This document shows positions 37,521-49,805 of a stretch of DNA of 64,000 bases, piece after piece (within the stretch, counting starts at the first letter, position 1; each line of letters starts with the position of its first letter). Position numbers and translations under genes: made by a program. A model generated the notes under the pieces. The model did no database searches. It was given only the letters and a program-made list of their open reading frames with translations, and was not told the DNA's origin. The DNA comes from Agapanthus africanus (taxonomy: Eukaryota > Streptophyta > Magnoliopsida > Asparagales > Amaryllidaceae): NCBI GenBank assembly GCA_030015575.1, contig CM057347.1, forward strand, positions 404,954,248 through 405,018,247. Reading direction: 5' to 3'.

Positions 37521-37729
37521 CTGAAGCTAGGGATCTTTCTTCGCTTCGTTTGTTGACATTGTGTCTGCAATATTGCGACAAATGTCGAGGTTGTCTCTAG
37601 GTTGTCTATGAACCGTCGAGATTTCGCTTCGCTTTCAGGTGGAGCTTGTTGGCAAGGTATGGTTCCCTCTGTGTTTGTGCCCCTGGATTGTATACAGGGA
37701 TCGGCGTGATCTCACCTGTAGGGCAAAAA

Positions 37730-39060
37730 GTTTCATTCTTTCATCATTTTTTATTCTTTCCGCGATGCTCTATCATTTCAGCTTTTTATATCGCGAAAAT
37801 CGCGATTGCCTAATCATTTCGGCTGTTTTTCGCGGTGCCTAATCATTTCGGCTTTTTTCCTTTTTACTCGCTGCTTTTTATTGCGAGTTGCCCAATCATT
37901 TTGGCTGTTTTTGTATGCATACATTTTTACTTGTTGATTTTGTTGCAAGTTGCCCCATCATTTCGGCTATTTCATATTCATTTTTTTGGCTCGCTGATTT
38001 TTTTATCGCGAGTGTAGAACTTGGAATCTGATGACAATCTTAGCATCAGCATCGCTACGACTGGAATATTGCCAGGAACGAATCATCATTTGCCGTAAAA
38101 TGACTTGGAATTTGATACCGATTTAGGCATCACCATCGCTACCACTAGGATATTACCAGGAGCGAATCATCATTTGCCTCTGTCGTTGTCGAACAAAGGT
38201 GGCTTAGTAAACAGGGTTAGGATTCTGTCAACTAAGACTTTTGATTTCATGAGCCGTAAGGGTCTCACAAAGGTGTTTCTCCCTACAAGTCATGAGGATC
38301 TCGTAGGTGTGTTTTCTCCTTAGGAATCGTGAGGATTCCTAAGTGCATATTCCCCTGTAAGTCGTAAGGATCTTATAAAAGGGTTTTCTCCTTATAAGTC
38401 GAGAGTACAAAGGTTGTTCACCATGCGAACATATCCCTAGTCACGGGTAGGACTTTGTTAGGGAAATGTTTATTCGCGCCCGTGGATTGTATACAAGGGT
38501 CAGTATTGAGCCGCTTATAGGGCCATATCGAAGGTTGTGGGGGTTTCTTAAGAACAGGTTAAGGTTTCTGTAACTTAAGACTTTCAAATCTTATAAGCCG
38601 TGAGGGTCCCATAAGAGAGTTCTCCTTACGAGTCGTGAGGATCTCGCAAGTGTAATTTCTCCTTAGGAATCGTGAGGATCCCTAAGTGTATTGTTCCCTT
38701 GTGAGTCGTAAGGATCTCACGCTGGTGGTTTCTCCTTACAAGATCGAGAGGACCCTGTAAGTGTCTTTTAACGATGTTGCGCCCTTTCGGGTTTTCACAA
38801 ACACTCGCCGGTAGCCCTGCTGTTTTTACTCACGGAGCCATTTCGGGTTTTCATCCGTGCCCATTTTGCTTCTGGACATACCGTCTTTTATTTTTTTTCT
38901 TTTTATTCTCTTTTTTTTTAACGAGGTTGCGCCCTTTCGGGTTTTCACAAGACTCGCCGGTAGCCCTGCAGTTTTTATTCACGGAGCCCTTTCGGGTTTT
39001 CATCCGTGCCCATTTTGCTTATGGACATACCGTTTTTATTTTTTATTTTTTATTTTTATT
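37730..39060 (-). repeat. Further repeat blocks of the TR-GAG-like element
   Basis: CATTTCGGC/TCGCGAT units (37740-38010); two GCATCACCATCGCTACCACT-type units ending GCGAATCATCATTTGCC (38030-38180); CTTAGGAATCGTGAGGATTC hairpin units (38230-38760); and a two-copy 150-bp unit with GCGCCCTTTCGGGTTTTCAC (38771 and 38921). The first three families match the Tat-type element at 25250-26400 in reverse orientation. Confidence 0.75.
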
Positions 39061-41919
39061 TTATTTTTTATCACGTCAGCCTAAGAATGCTGCGGTAGTA
39101 GTTTAAAGACGTTTCGGTCATTTGCAAGTTTTAGGACATTGAGGTGCGCCGTTGCCGTATTTGAAGCGAATTTCTAGTTTACGAACTTTTTGTTCCATGG
39201 GGCTTTCTCTATGAAAGAGAACGATGCCCCCGGCATGTCCATCTTTTTCGGAGCATGTGGTTGTGGTGGGTTCACCTTCCATTTTTCGGACAGCGCGAAG
39301 GACAGCGCGAACTTGCCCTATTGGTATTGGTCTTCAACCCAGTTTTTGAAGACAAAGCAATCTTCGATTGGATGACTTACTGCTCGATAGTAAGGGCAGT
39401 AATTAGGATCGTTGACATCGCCTGGCTGTAGCGGACGTTTCGGACTCGGCAGATTGATGAATCCGTTGCGCACTGCCAGCTCAAATAGTTTCCTCATTTT
39501 ATCCTGGGGAAACGAGTAAGGACGTCCCAGTCTTTCCTCGAGGGATGGACGTGGACGCATATTGTTTTGGCAAACAACCGGCTTTAAGTTGCTCGGCCGT
39601 TGTTGAGTATTGGCAACGAAGGTTGCTTTCCCTTTGCCCTTTTCATTCCAAGGCTCTATCTTTGAAAGAGATGGTCTATGACCCATCTAATCCATTTGGG
39701 CCAGCTTGTCAATCAAGGCTTGAAAAGTGGTCGGCTTAAAGAACATCATGAATTGGGATATGGTCGCTTGAGGGTCGAGAGTACCTACGAACATGCCCAC
39801 GGCAGGAGCTTCTTCGATGCGCTGCTCGCACTTTGACCATAGATTACGCCACCGTATCGCATACTGGACCCAAGTTTCACCTGGCCTTACCCTGGCGTTG
39901 ATCAATGCCGTGATCAGGGTGCGTCTGCTAGTACTTGCGAATCTTTGTGTAAACAGTAGCCCCATCTCCGCAAATGTTTTGACAGAGTCGTTAGGTAGCT
40001 CCGAATACCATTCAAAGGCTGTTTCTGCTAAGCTGCCGAAGAATTGGCGAAGAAGCAGTTTGTCGTCGCCTCCAGTGTTGCCGCATAAAGCCCTGAATTG
40101 AGTGACATGCTGGTGCGGATTCCCTGTCCCCTTGTACATATGGAATCTAGGGATCGTATATCCCGGTGGGTAACTGATTTGGTCGTACCAGCCCGGATAG
40201 GATCGTCCGGTTCTAACAATTTGCTCAGCCGCTTCACTCGCCTGATGAGCTCGTATTTGCTGAGCTATATAGCCATCCAGTGCGACCTTGGAAATGGTTT
40301 CCTCCTTGGCTGCTGAAAGAGCCGAAGGAGGATTGGATGTCTCCCCTCTATCGTCTTCAGTAATGGTCGGAGGCTCTTCAGCTGGAGGATCCTGCTATAA
40401 CATCATTCCTACCATATCTTGGAAAAGAAGCGCCATTTATTTTATATTAGCTGTTTTTTCTACTGCTTCTCTGTCCTTCTTTTCGAGGACTCTGCGTAGG
40501 AAGTCAGCGTCAGTTTCTTGCTCCCGGCGTTGATCCGAGGATGCCTCCGAGCTTTCTTTTGGCCCGGTAAATGCGGCCATTGCAGTCATCATTTCCTGAA
40601 GCTTCCGTTGTTGCCCCTGGGCTTTTGTCACGGATCGGGTGAGCGGTCGGTGACCCGTCGAAGCACGGCTATCCTTCTTTCCGGAAGCCTTATAAACGGT
40701 GTGCACCACCATACCCCCAGACTTGGGGCGTTTAGCTTCAGTGTCTTCGCGATTTGCCAAAGACACAGGGATCTTCTCCGACCTCCTTCTTTTTTGAGCT
40801 GTCGAAGTTGAGGGGGCCGTTGTAGTGGGTACCCAAGTAGCTGTCGCTTTTGGTGGCTTGACAGAGTAGTCCTTCTCCTGCCGAACCTTCATCTTTTTCT
40901 GTCGGCGGAGATAGTCTTGATCTACTACGGAGTCCTCGACTCGACGCCAGACCTTGTAAATTTTAGAGGACAGCCGTTGAGAGGGCTGCTCCAGCTTCAC
41001 CTTTGGGGCATTATCCACAGGTGTAGGAGATCTTTTCAATACGGCAGTTGGCGAGTTTTTGCGCACCCTTCTTAGCGGTTCAAAGCTATTCTCGGTCGGA
41101 ACAGCAGCATTGATTTCCACCATCGGAGCTGGCGGAGTTATCCCAGAGGGGGAGTTGCCCCCAGCCTTCCTCACCCGACGCTAGTGACGACGGCGAACAT
41201 GTCGAGCGGACGGCGTTGGTTCAGCGATGGGGATGGTTTTGTCTTTCCCCCTGTCCAGATGAAGCATTGCTGGTGCCAGTCTCTTGAATACTGACGTCTT
41301 TTGAGTAGCGGTATCCAATCTGTCAAAAACAGACCTTCAAACAGGAACGGGAGCCGGAATAGTTAGTCTTATGAAGACCGACCCTTTAGCAAGAGAAGCC
41401 GCCTTGACAACTTCAGGAGTAGGGATGGCTATCCTCTTCCGAACAACCTTTTCTGGTATTCCAGGGTTCTTCATGGGCTCACATGATTTTTGGCCCAGTT
41501 TGCTGAAAGCTGAGGCATTGGGCTTAGGCGACCTGTTGAGAGGGGCCGCGATAGTTGTAAGCCGATCGAAGACCGACTTCTTCGGAGCTTCTTGCAATGG
41601 TAATGGGGCATTGAAGCTCATTGGTGGGATCATGGTCCCGAAGAATAGCCCAGTGGTGGCCTGAGTCACCTGTTTCGCCGGCATAGCGAAGATGGAGGCC
41701 GCTTGGGGTCCATAAGTCACCCCTCTAGCAAGGACGGAGCGAAAGTTGCACTAGTGCAGTTTGAAGCCATTGATCTTCTGTTTTCTGCACGGAGCAAGAC
41801 ACCAAATCTTAGTACCTCGAATCCACAGGCAACCACAGCAAACCACGATTCGTTCGTGAACACGACACACGAAGTGTGGAGTAGAAAGAAGAAGAGGTCC
41901 CACCGGGCATGCCAGAATC

Positions 41920-44900
41920 TGTTCCCCTCCGAACGGTGGCCAAGACATAGACGTCTTGCCTGAGATTCGGGGCAGATGCTATTTGGTTTCATCCGTCCAC
42001 CTCTCCGAAGATGCCAAGTTGATTTATGGCACCGTGTATCGGAGGTTCATCCATATGCGGCCGATATAGCAGACTTCGTCAGATTCCCCCTCGTTTGAGG
42101 GGTTTTGATTGTGGGGACGCTCTTCCCTGCAGAAGGAAGCCCCTGAAGTTAATTACGCTACCGCATCGCGATAGCAACTTTCTCCTTATCCAGAATTTCA
42201 CTTCGTGTCGTGGGTGTTTGTTTTGTTTGTGGTTGCCCGTGGATTGTATACGGAGACTAATTTATGTCGTCGCCCGTAGGACGTGGATTAGTCCAAATCC
42301 GTATTTTCTTAGATTTGGGTTTGGGGTTTTGGTTTAAGGATACGTTAGCCATATTTGAGGTTAAGATCAACTTAAACGTTTGTTAAGGATACATTAGTCC
42401 AATTTGAGACTAAGATCAACTTAACGAGATCGTTTAGATCCAACAAAAGAGCATTTAGAGGCTCTATTGTTCCAGTTTAGGAACATAGTGGTCCATTGCC
42501 AGTTTAAGGACATAGTGGTCCATTTAATGTATGGTCGTCGGGACCCGTCACCTCTCTGACGACGTTGAAGGATTACAACGACAGATATCAGAGGAGTTCA
42601 GAGATGTACCCTTGAACCAAATTTGGTTGGAAGATCTATAGTCCAATTTGGGACTAAAGTCTGTTTGAGGGTTTAAAGATACGTTAGCCCTCTTTGAGGT
42701 TAAGATCAACTTAAACATTTGTTAAGGATACGTTAGTCTAATTTGAGACTAAGATCAACTTAACGGGATCGTTTAGATCCGACAAAAGAGCATTTGGGCT
42801 ATATTGTTCCAGTTTAGGGACATAGTGGTCCATTGCCAGTTTAGGGACATGGTGGTTTATTGAATGTATGGCCGTCGGGACCCGTCACCTCTCTGACAAC
42901 GTTGAAGGATTACAACGACAGATATCAAAGAAGTTCAGAGATGTACCCTTGAACCAAAGTTGGTTGAAAGAGCAAATGTGCTCAGTTCAAGATAATTTGA
43001 GGACTTATGCCCAGTTTGAGCTAAGTCCAATTATGTTTGAAATATTGGCCCTTTGGGCCATTAGACATTTGTCTGGGTTCAGCCCCTCATCATTCAGCAG
43101 TGCTAAACAAAGGTTTGGAGGCTCTGACAACATTTTGTCTTTGATTTCCTCAATTTTGATATTCATTTGGAGGAGGGACTTTTGCCTCTAGAAAATTAGC
43201 CAATTTTGCTAAAAGTAGTGTTAAACACTAGAGAACAACAGTGTTAAACACTAGAGATAGAACTCTCAAATTAGTGTTAAACACTAAAAGACAATCAATG
43301 TTAAATACTGTAAATATAATCTTCAATTTAGTGTTAAACACTAGAAACAATCAGTGTTAAACACTGGAAATATAATCCACAAATTAGTGTTAAACACTAA
43401 AGAAAGAGTGGTCACGTGGACACGTGAGAGCGCCCAAAGGTGGGACCAGATCCCTTTTCTTCGTTCTGCAATTAAGGGTTAAACACTTTTTTATTATTTT
43501 TATTTTGAGCATTACGTGTTGACACGTGATGGGGATTTATGCGCTAACTGTTAATGCGTTTGCCAAGGGGTTACGTGGGAGCACGTGAGAGCGCCCAAAA
43601 CCTTCATTTCTTTTGCTTTTTATTTCTGCGTTTTGAGAGTCACGTGGGAGCGTGTGAGGCATTGCCTCAAAGCTTCTTTTCTTCAGGGATCTTTTCAAGG
43701 GTCACGTGGGGGCACGTGACCTTAATTCTTTTCATGAACAGAGATCTTTTAAGTCTCCTTATTTTAAGAATTGAATTCTCTGTAGGGTTAAACCCTAATT
43801 ATGATTTTGGAGGAATTAAATTCCTATGGTGCAAGAATTAAATTCTTAAGTAGGGTTAAACCCCAATTTCTTTTTAGAGGAATTAAATTCCCATATATGT
43901 AAAAGAATTAAATTCTTGAGTAGGGTTAAACCCTAATTCTGTCCATCTTGAAGGAATTAAATTCCTATATTTTCAGGAGAATTAAATTCTCATATAGGGT
44001 TGAACCCTAGTTTTGTTTTGGGAGAATTAAATTCTCTAAACTCAATTCCCCCTCTAAGTTTTGGATCTGCATGGCAGGATCTCAACCCGATAAGAATTAA
44101 ATTCTCAACTTATGGGGGGATGTGCTCTTTGCAGATCTTCAACCAGAGGAATAACTAAGTTCTTTTGCAAAAGAGTTAAACTTTTAGATTTTGAGAATTA
44201 AATTCTCTTTTTTGAAGTTTTGATCCCTTTCTTTTCCCATCTAGGGTTTTCTTTCTTGAGAATTAAATTCTCCATTTTTTTTCCTTTGAGAATTAAATTC
44301 TCCTCTCTCTGTTTTTCTTTCAAAAAGGTCCCACCTTCTCTTCTCTTCTTGGCTCCTATTTATAGGAAAAAGAAAAGAATCAATTTGTTTTGTGAATCTT
44401 TCATTGAAAATTTTTAATTGATTTCATAATTAATATGATCTTTTAGATCACACAATGAATTTTATTCACCGTTGGATTTTAAATCCAAAGATATTCTGTT
44501 TGTTATTTTCGGTGAGATTTAGGGGAAATTTTTCCTTGTCTAAGATTTTTTCCATAAATTGGTGATTTTTAATCACCCTTGGATCTTTAATCCAACGGTC
44601 CCCATAATTCTTTTCCATTTGGAAAGATTTAGAAGCTTTTAGAATTTAGTTCTATTAACTGTAAGGCTTTCGAAGCCAGTCACGTGCTGACACGTGACCC
44701 TTGGTCACGTGTGAGCACGTGACCCCCAGTTGAGTCCTTTAACAGCCGCTTGTTTATATTGTTGTTTTAACCATCATGTGTCAACACGTGACCATTGGTC
44801 ACGTGTGAGCACGTGATACCTCGTTGAGGTAATTCCTGATTTTTAATCAGAGAACAGTGCATAGTATATTTGCTCATAACTTTTGATCCCGGATGAATTG

Positions 44901-45086
44901 TGAAGCCCATAATATATCAAATCGAAGGGTTTTTCGAGATGCTTCCAATACCATCAGAATTTAATAGTTCCTCCTTCGGAAGTTTATCAAAATACAGGCC
45001 GGAAGATACCGGTTCGCATTTCCTTAAGCATATCGCTGCCATTTGATACCTTGGACTCTTCTGCGCAGAAATTTTTGGCGGGAACA
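41920..45086 (-). repeat. LTR (5' LTR on the element's strand) of the TR-GAG-like element
   Basis: Direct repeat of 31656-34857, with the same internal duplication (about 42370-42630 and 42727-42970), the same palindrome field (43200-44830) and the same antisense 107-codon frame (42868-43188). Ends TGTT...AACA on the plus strand. Confidence 0.85.
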
Positions 45087-45514
45087 GTGGCCTCTCCTTT
45101 TCTTCTCCTCTCTTCTTGAATATTTGTGAATGGTGTAGGCTTGTGACTCATCATGGTGAGTCACAACCCACTCATTCATAAAAGAAAAGGAAAAGAAAGA
45201 AAGCAAAAGAGATGATGAAGGATGTTCTTTAGTTGCCATGCTTGCTCTTCAACACCCTTGTTCTTCTTCCTCCTCTCTTGAGTTTTAGATTTATGACAAA
45301 GAAAAAAGAAAATGAGAGAACAATTAAAGATTAGCCACTGCATCAATCTAGTGATCAATTCCTAGCAAGTTTTGATCACTACTTATTTCACTTATGAAAT
45401 TAGAGCCTTAGTTAGGTTTCTTTCGAGGCAAATTATTCTCGGCGAGGAAGACCGACTCCCAAGCTCGTTCCCGGCGACCTAAGGAGCTTAAGAATTAGAA
45501 AGAAGATGAAGGAC
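45087..45514 (+). mobile_element. Right continuation of the degraded copia LTR split by the TR-GAG-like insertion
   Basis: Resumes with GTGGC, matching the GTGGT left of the insertion, and aligns weakly with the 3' part of the first copia LTR (CTCTTCTTGAA/GAGTCACAA, then a GAGGCAAA segment and GATGAAGGAC). It stops at 45514, where the high-identity gag block begins. Confidence 0.6.
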
Positions 45515-47086
45515 CCGACTACAAAGATTTTAATCACAGACCTAGTAGTTAACTTCTTCTAGTTTTGTTTCTAGTTTAGTGTTTGGATTCGATTCTACGT
45601 TGTAATAGTTCGTGCACAAGTTTCAAAAAATTTCGTTTTGTATTCCGCATAGCCGCTAGTTTGCGGCGCGAGCACGAGCGTCTACCTACAGCTGCAAGAC
45701 TTACAAGGAAGTAGTAGAGGATTTTATCATACAACTTGTCCCTTGGAAGTTTAGGAGCAGGTCTAGTAACTTGACCTAGGTGACCCTAGATCTAAGCTTG
45801 TTTGCGCATTTTTGTTTATGGTTTGTTAGTACCTTAATTCATAGTAGTTTTGTATATAAAAACCATAAAAGGAATATAACTTATATTATTTTTCTAACGG
45901 TGTATGCACCTGTGGGATCGAGACGAAACACATAGATTGACTCGTCTTGATTTAATAGATCCAATGGCTAAGATTGTCCCCGTTGCACCTACCTTAAAGG
46001 ATAGATATTGTCCTGTACATACATCACTGCTATCTTGCATAGTCTTACTGCTAGTAGTCAGTGACTATGAAATTAAATCTACTTTTTTAAACTCGCTTTC
46101 CAAATTTCATTGCTTAGAAGCCGAAGACGTATATGTCTTCATAAGGGAATTTGAAAACTTATGCCAAATGTTTCAATTTAAGCAGTTAAACCAAGATGCA
46201 GTCAAACTTAGACTCATACAATTGCCCTCACTGATAAAACTAAGTATTGGCTTTATAGTATGCTAGGAAACACTATTCACTCATGGAAGGAGTTTACTAA
46301 AACCTTCCTAAAAAAATTCTACCCGCATTTTCAAACCGCCAAATTTCGAAATGAAATTAGGTCTTTTTCACAAAAATTGGGAGAATCTTTTAGAAATATT
46401 TTGAACGCTTTAAAGACCACCTCATAAAATGCCCACATCGTGGTATAGCTAAATGGGAACTATGTCAAATAGTGTATAACGGTATGAAATATAAGTTTAT
46501 ATTAGAGTCTATGTGCCAAGAGAACTTTATGATGAAGAAGGAGGACGATGCATGGAACTTTCTAGAGAAACTTTCTGAAAAAACCATGCAGTGGGAGAGT
46601 AGTAGTAAAAGAGGTGCAACCACTTCTAGGGGAGGAATACACAGTGAAAGCAACCATTGGCATGCAAGATGAGCTAGCTGCCATTAGAAAGTTTATGGAA
46701 AAGCTAACAACTGCCCCCAACCATGTTGCACAAGTTAATCAACCATCTTCGTGTCTTAACTGCCAAGACTCTTTCCACCTTTCAGAAGAATGTCCACTTC
46801 TAAGCGGTCCCCAATGGAAAGAAACTGCAAATGCTGTATACCAACTTAATAACTATAATAAGCATTATTCTCAAACTTATAACCAAGGATGGAAAAACCA
46901 TCCTGATTTATAATGAAATTAAGGCAACACTAGCCAACAATTCCAAAACCTAAGACATGCAAAGTCCTCCACCCAAACCTACCCAACCTAGCTAACACAC
47001 AATATCCACATTAAAGGTATGGGAATGAGAATGATATGATTAATAACGTTGAATAGCAGTTAAACACCCTTCTGCAAAATGAACTT
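45515..47086 (+). mobile_element. Second copy of the Athila-like gag block
   Basis: Colinear with 4954-6519 at about 96% identity by eye: leader, gag domain (about 45900-46800) and knuckle-like CLNC..SFHLSEECP. It ends at 47086, where the sequence switches to the intron acceptor of the duplicated aminotransferase exon 4. Broken, like the first copy. Confidence 0.85.
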
Positions 47087-47094
47087 TATTGCAG

Positions 47095-48269
47095 GATGCA
47101 TTGTACTACGACGACATTGAGGAAAGAGAAGATGCTGGAACGCCAGCCATCATCCAAAAGATCCACACCGCATTGTCATTCTGGGTGAAACAGCACATCG
47201 GCCACTATCTCATCGCTCTTCATGAGTCTCTCTACATCGACGCCGCCCTAAAAAGGCTTCTTCCCAATCCAAACATCCGCGTTCTCGGCAGCTCAAAGGT
47301 CGCAAGGCTCCCGATCTTCTCATTTCTTGTGTTTCCTCATGTAAATGAGAAGAAGCCGCTTAATGGGAGGTTTGTCGCAAAGTTGATGAATGATTTGTTC
47401 GGAATACAAGCAAGGGGTGGTTGTGCTTGTGCTGGGCCGTACGGGCATTATTTGCTTCGGGTTGACGAGGAGAAGTCTCTTAGAATTCGATATCTCGTAC
47501 AAAAGGTAGTAATCATCATAATCTATATATAGGGACCTTTGGTTGATATCAAACTCATCAAGATTTTATTTCAAATTCAATCATATGTATACTTGTATAA
47601 AGCTTAATAAACTTTTAGCTCATAAAAACGCTCAAACCGAGAATACATTTTAAAATATGAGCTTAATAGGTTGCGGTCGTCCTCAGCTCTATTTTCCTCT
47701 TCAAATATACAACTATATTCCTTAGTTCTCACAATAAAACATGGACAGCAATTTATAACCACACAAATTATTCATCACAATAAGAACTGTTGAATCTGTA
47801 GATCATACTAACCTCATTCTCAAATTTGGGCAGGGTTACAATGGAGTGAAGCCAGGATGGACAAGGGTCAGCTTCGCATACTACATGCCCAAGGATGAAT
47901 TTGCCTTCATCCTTGATTGCATCGACTTCGTTGCAATCTACGGACATCGATTCCTCCCTCTCTACCAGTTCGATTGGGTTACCGGGGACTGGACCTTAAA
48001 GAAACGAGCTTTCAATCACCATATCATGAAGGAGGAGATTGGCTTTGAATACTCAATCAGTGCAAGTGTCTGGTGCTTCTAGAGGTGGTGATATGAAAAT
48101 TAAGAGGGGAGAGAGAGAGAGAAATTATCATAAAGGATCAAAGATCGACAGGTTTAGGAGTTACTTAGAGAACGCTCGGAGAATCTCGCTGTGTCTTCCT
48201 GATTATTGTCAAACTTCGTCGACTGTGCCAGAAGATATAGACCCAAGCATGGTTCTTTTTCTGTTTTAA
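47095..48269 (+). pseudogene. Truncated copy of the aminotransferase gene (exons 4-5 only)
   Basis: Exon 4 (47095-47505) and exon 5 (from 47834) repeat 18925-19335 and 19663-20100 with about 2% change. Exons 1-3, including the PLP-lysine exon, are absent: the DNA left of exon 4 is gag sequence. Exon 5 has a 2-nt loss after FEYSIS relative to the first copy, which shifts the frame to a stop at 48080-48082. The old C-terminal frame (VPEDIDPS) is still readable to 48269. It cannot encode a functional PLP enzyme. The exon 4 acceptor TTTATTGCAG lies right at the junction. Confidence 0.9.
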
Positions 48270-48741
48270 GCGGCGTTGGCGTTGTGTCGAGATCAGCAGC
48301 AACTTGAACCTTTTTAATCTAATAGATAACTAGGGCGGGAATGCATTTAGTTTCTTGATTTGATAATGAATTGTATTTTTAGAAGTTTTTATCGTGTTTT
48401 CTCATATTGTGTTTTCTCATGTAATTTGTATTAGGCAAAAGGGGAAATGCTGTGGCATTGCAGGCCCTGATTCCTCTTTGTATTATGGTTGTTTCATTAT
48501 CTACTTATTAATGGAACCATAAAAAGTTTGTCACAAAAAAGGTCTTCTCAAGATTTGCAAAAAATATGGTAAATTTTAAGGATGCGGGCTCCATTATCTA
48601 AACATTTTGTTAGATATTTGTAAGAAAAGTAATATTCAAGAAAGTAGAAAAAAAATTATCCCCTCACATTTACATAACAAACCATCCCTCTGGTACTTGA
48701 CATGAGAATTTAATTCATCAAACTACATATATATAACTTAG
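48270..48741. other. Spacer, duplicate of 20101-20807
   Basis: Same sequence as behind the first copy but without the 230-bp piece that carries the (GA)n microsatellite. Nothing else recognised. Confidence 0.5.
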
Positions 48742-48939
48742 TTAGAGAAGGCCTGGTCTTGAAAGAATTGGGAAGTGAGTGACAATCAAAGCTGCACTCT
48801 CCTTCTTCTTCTTCTTGTCGCTCACCTTCTTCTCTTGCTTACATTTGAGAGTTTCCTTCTCTTCTGCAACTTCTGCGGCCGGCCGAATCGGAGCAATCTT
48901 GCCAAGTGGTAAGAAGCAGGCAAGGCTCATCATCCCCAT
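48742..48939 (-). CDS. Short conserved plant protein, 65 aa, second copy (minus)
   Basis: The translation is identical to the protein at 20808-21005, with the MGMMSLACFLP start, lysine-rich middle and FPILSRPGLL end. The upstream TATA region differs: the TATATATATAACC of the first copy is replaced by a longer stretch containing TTTTGGCCC before TATATAACC (near 49045-49070). It may be functional; no defect is seen in the coding part. Confidence 0.7.
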   Translation of the reverse strand: MGMMSLACFLPLGKIAPIRPAAEVAEEKETLKCKQEKKVSDKKKKKESAALIVTHFPILSRPGLL

Positions 48940-49559
48940 GGTTTAAGTTTCCTTTGTCTTTTACCTTTCCCAATTTGATATTGAATTTTCGCTAGATCTT
49001 TACTTTGCCGCGGTAGCAGTATCTATCTCTGGCTAGTGTGAGTTATATGTTTTGGCCCTAGTATATAACCTTATGTACTACTTCAAAGGCGGCAAGAACA
49101 CACAAATCAAAATTGAAGCATTCATGTTGATTGACCAAGCTTCCTTGGTGAGCAAGAAGCTATAAAGAAATAGCAAGCCACAAAAGTTTTATATTGAAGA
49201 ATGAGAGTGGAAGTTTACCAAAGACATATACACAAATAGACTTGAAGTTGAATGGTTTGGGTTGAAAGTCAATAGAGAAAAAAATCAAGTTCTGGCTACT
49301 TTAGGAACCTCCAGGGTTAAGTAACATGTGTGTATATTTTTCGAAATTCTCTTCCGATTATATATTATGTAGGTTTCCACCCTCTTTCCCCAACTCCTTG
49401 CTCACCAAGCAAGCTTAAGAGGCCCCATATAATTTGTGTGTGCGCTCCACAATTCCAAGAACTATATAAGCCCACTAAAACTAACACAAATAGATCATAA
49501 TATTCCAACAACTACAAAGGTTCAAACATTCAAGATTTAGAGAAAACTAAGGAACAATC
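48940..49559. promoter_or_regulatory. Shared divergent promoter, second copy
   Basis: Keeps the mirrored 13-bp pair CTTGGTGAGCAAG (49144-49156) and CTTGCTCACCAAG (49397-49409). About 35 bp near 49390 are missing relative to the first copy, between short CTTT.CCC repeats. Confidence 0.5.
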
Positions 49560-49805
49560 ATGGGCATGATGAGCTTCTCCTGCTTCTTACCAATAGGCAA
49601 AATTGAGCCGATACGACCGGCAGCAGAAGTTGGAGGAGATAATGAAACTCTCATATGTAAGCAGGAGGAGAACAAGAAGGAAAATAAAGATAGCAAAGAG
49701 GGGAAGCAGCAGCAGCAGCAGCAGCAGACGAAGAGTGCAGCATTGGTAGTGCATCACTTTCCGTTTCATTCTAGGCCGGGCCTTCTGTGGCTAATAGATA
49801 TGTAG
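49560..49805 (+). CDS. Short conserved plant protein, 81 aa, second copy (plus), C-terminus extended
   Basis: Same as 21644-21874 through FPFHSRPGLL, but the TGA stop reads TGG here, so the frame continues WLIDM before TAG. If the SRPGLL tail must be the free C-terminus, this copy may be impaired. One internal change (ALVM to ALVV) is otherwise conservative, and the glutamine tract is the same length. Confidence 0.65.
   Translation: MGMMSFSCFLPIGKIEPIRPAAEVGGDNETLICKQEENKKENKDSKEGKQQQQQQQTKSAALVVHHFPFHSRPGLLWLIDM

Larger units (their letters stand above)
31656..45086 (-). mobile_element. Large non-autonomous Tat-type LTR element with gag and no visible pol (TR-GAG-like)
   Basis: Seen: two direct LTRs of 3.2 kb (31656-34857 and 41920-45086), about 97% identical by eye, enclosing 7.06 kb. 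Reading on the minus strand from the right: LTR, a primer-site-like TGGCATGCCCGGTGGGAC next to the LTR (about 41917-41900), a basic gag N-terminal region (about 41720-40440), the gag core (about 40140-39690, with the GFAEW-like FEWYSELP), a gag tail with YCPYYR..SHPIEDC (about 39690-39320), then only repeat-rich noncoding DNA, a purine tract AGTGGGGGACA and the other LTR. No reverse transcriptase, RNase H or integrase is recognisable. Flanks are GTGGT and GTGGC (4 of 5 match), consistent with a target duplication in the host copia LTR. Broken by a few interruptions in gag. LTR divergence suggests roughly one to a few million years. Confidence 0.8.

Noticed and set aside
36267-37581. Several 60-130 codon frames in the 248-bp and 137-bp arrays
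   Set aside because: They recur with each repeat unit and have no domain.
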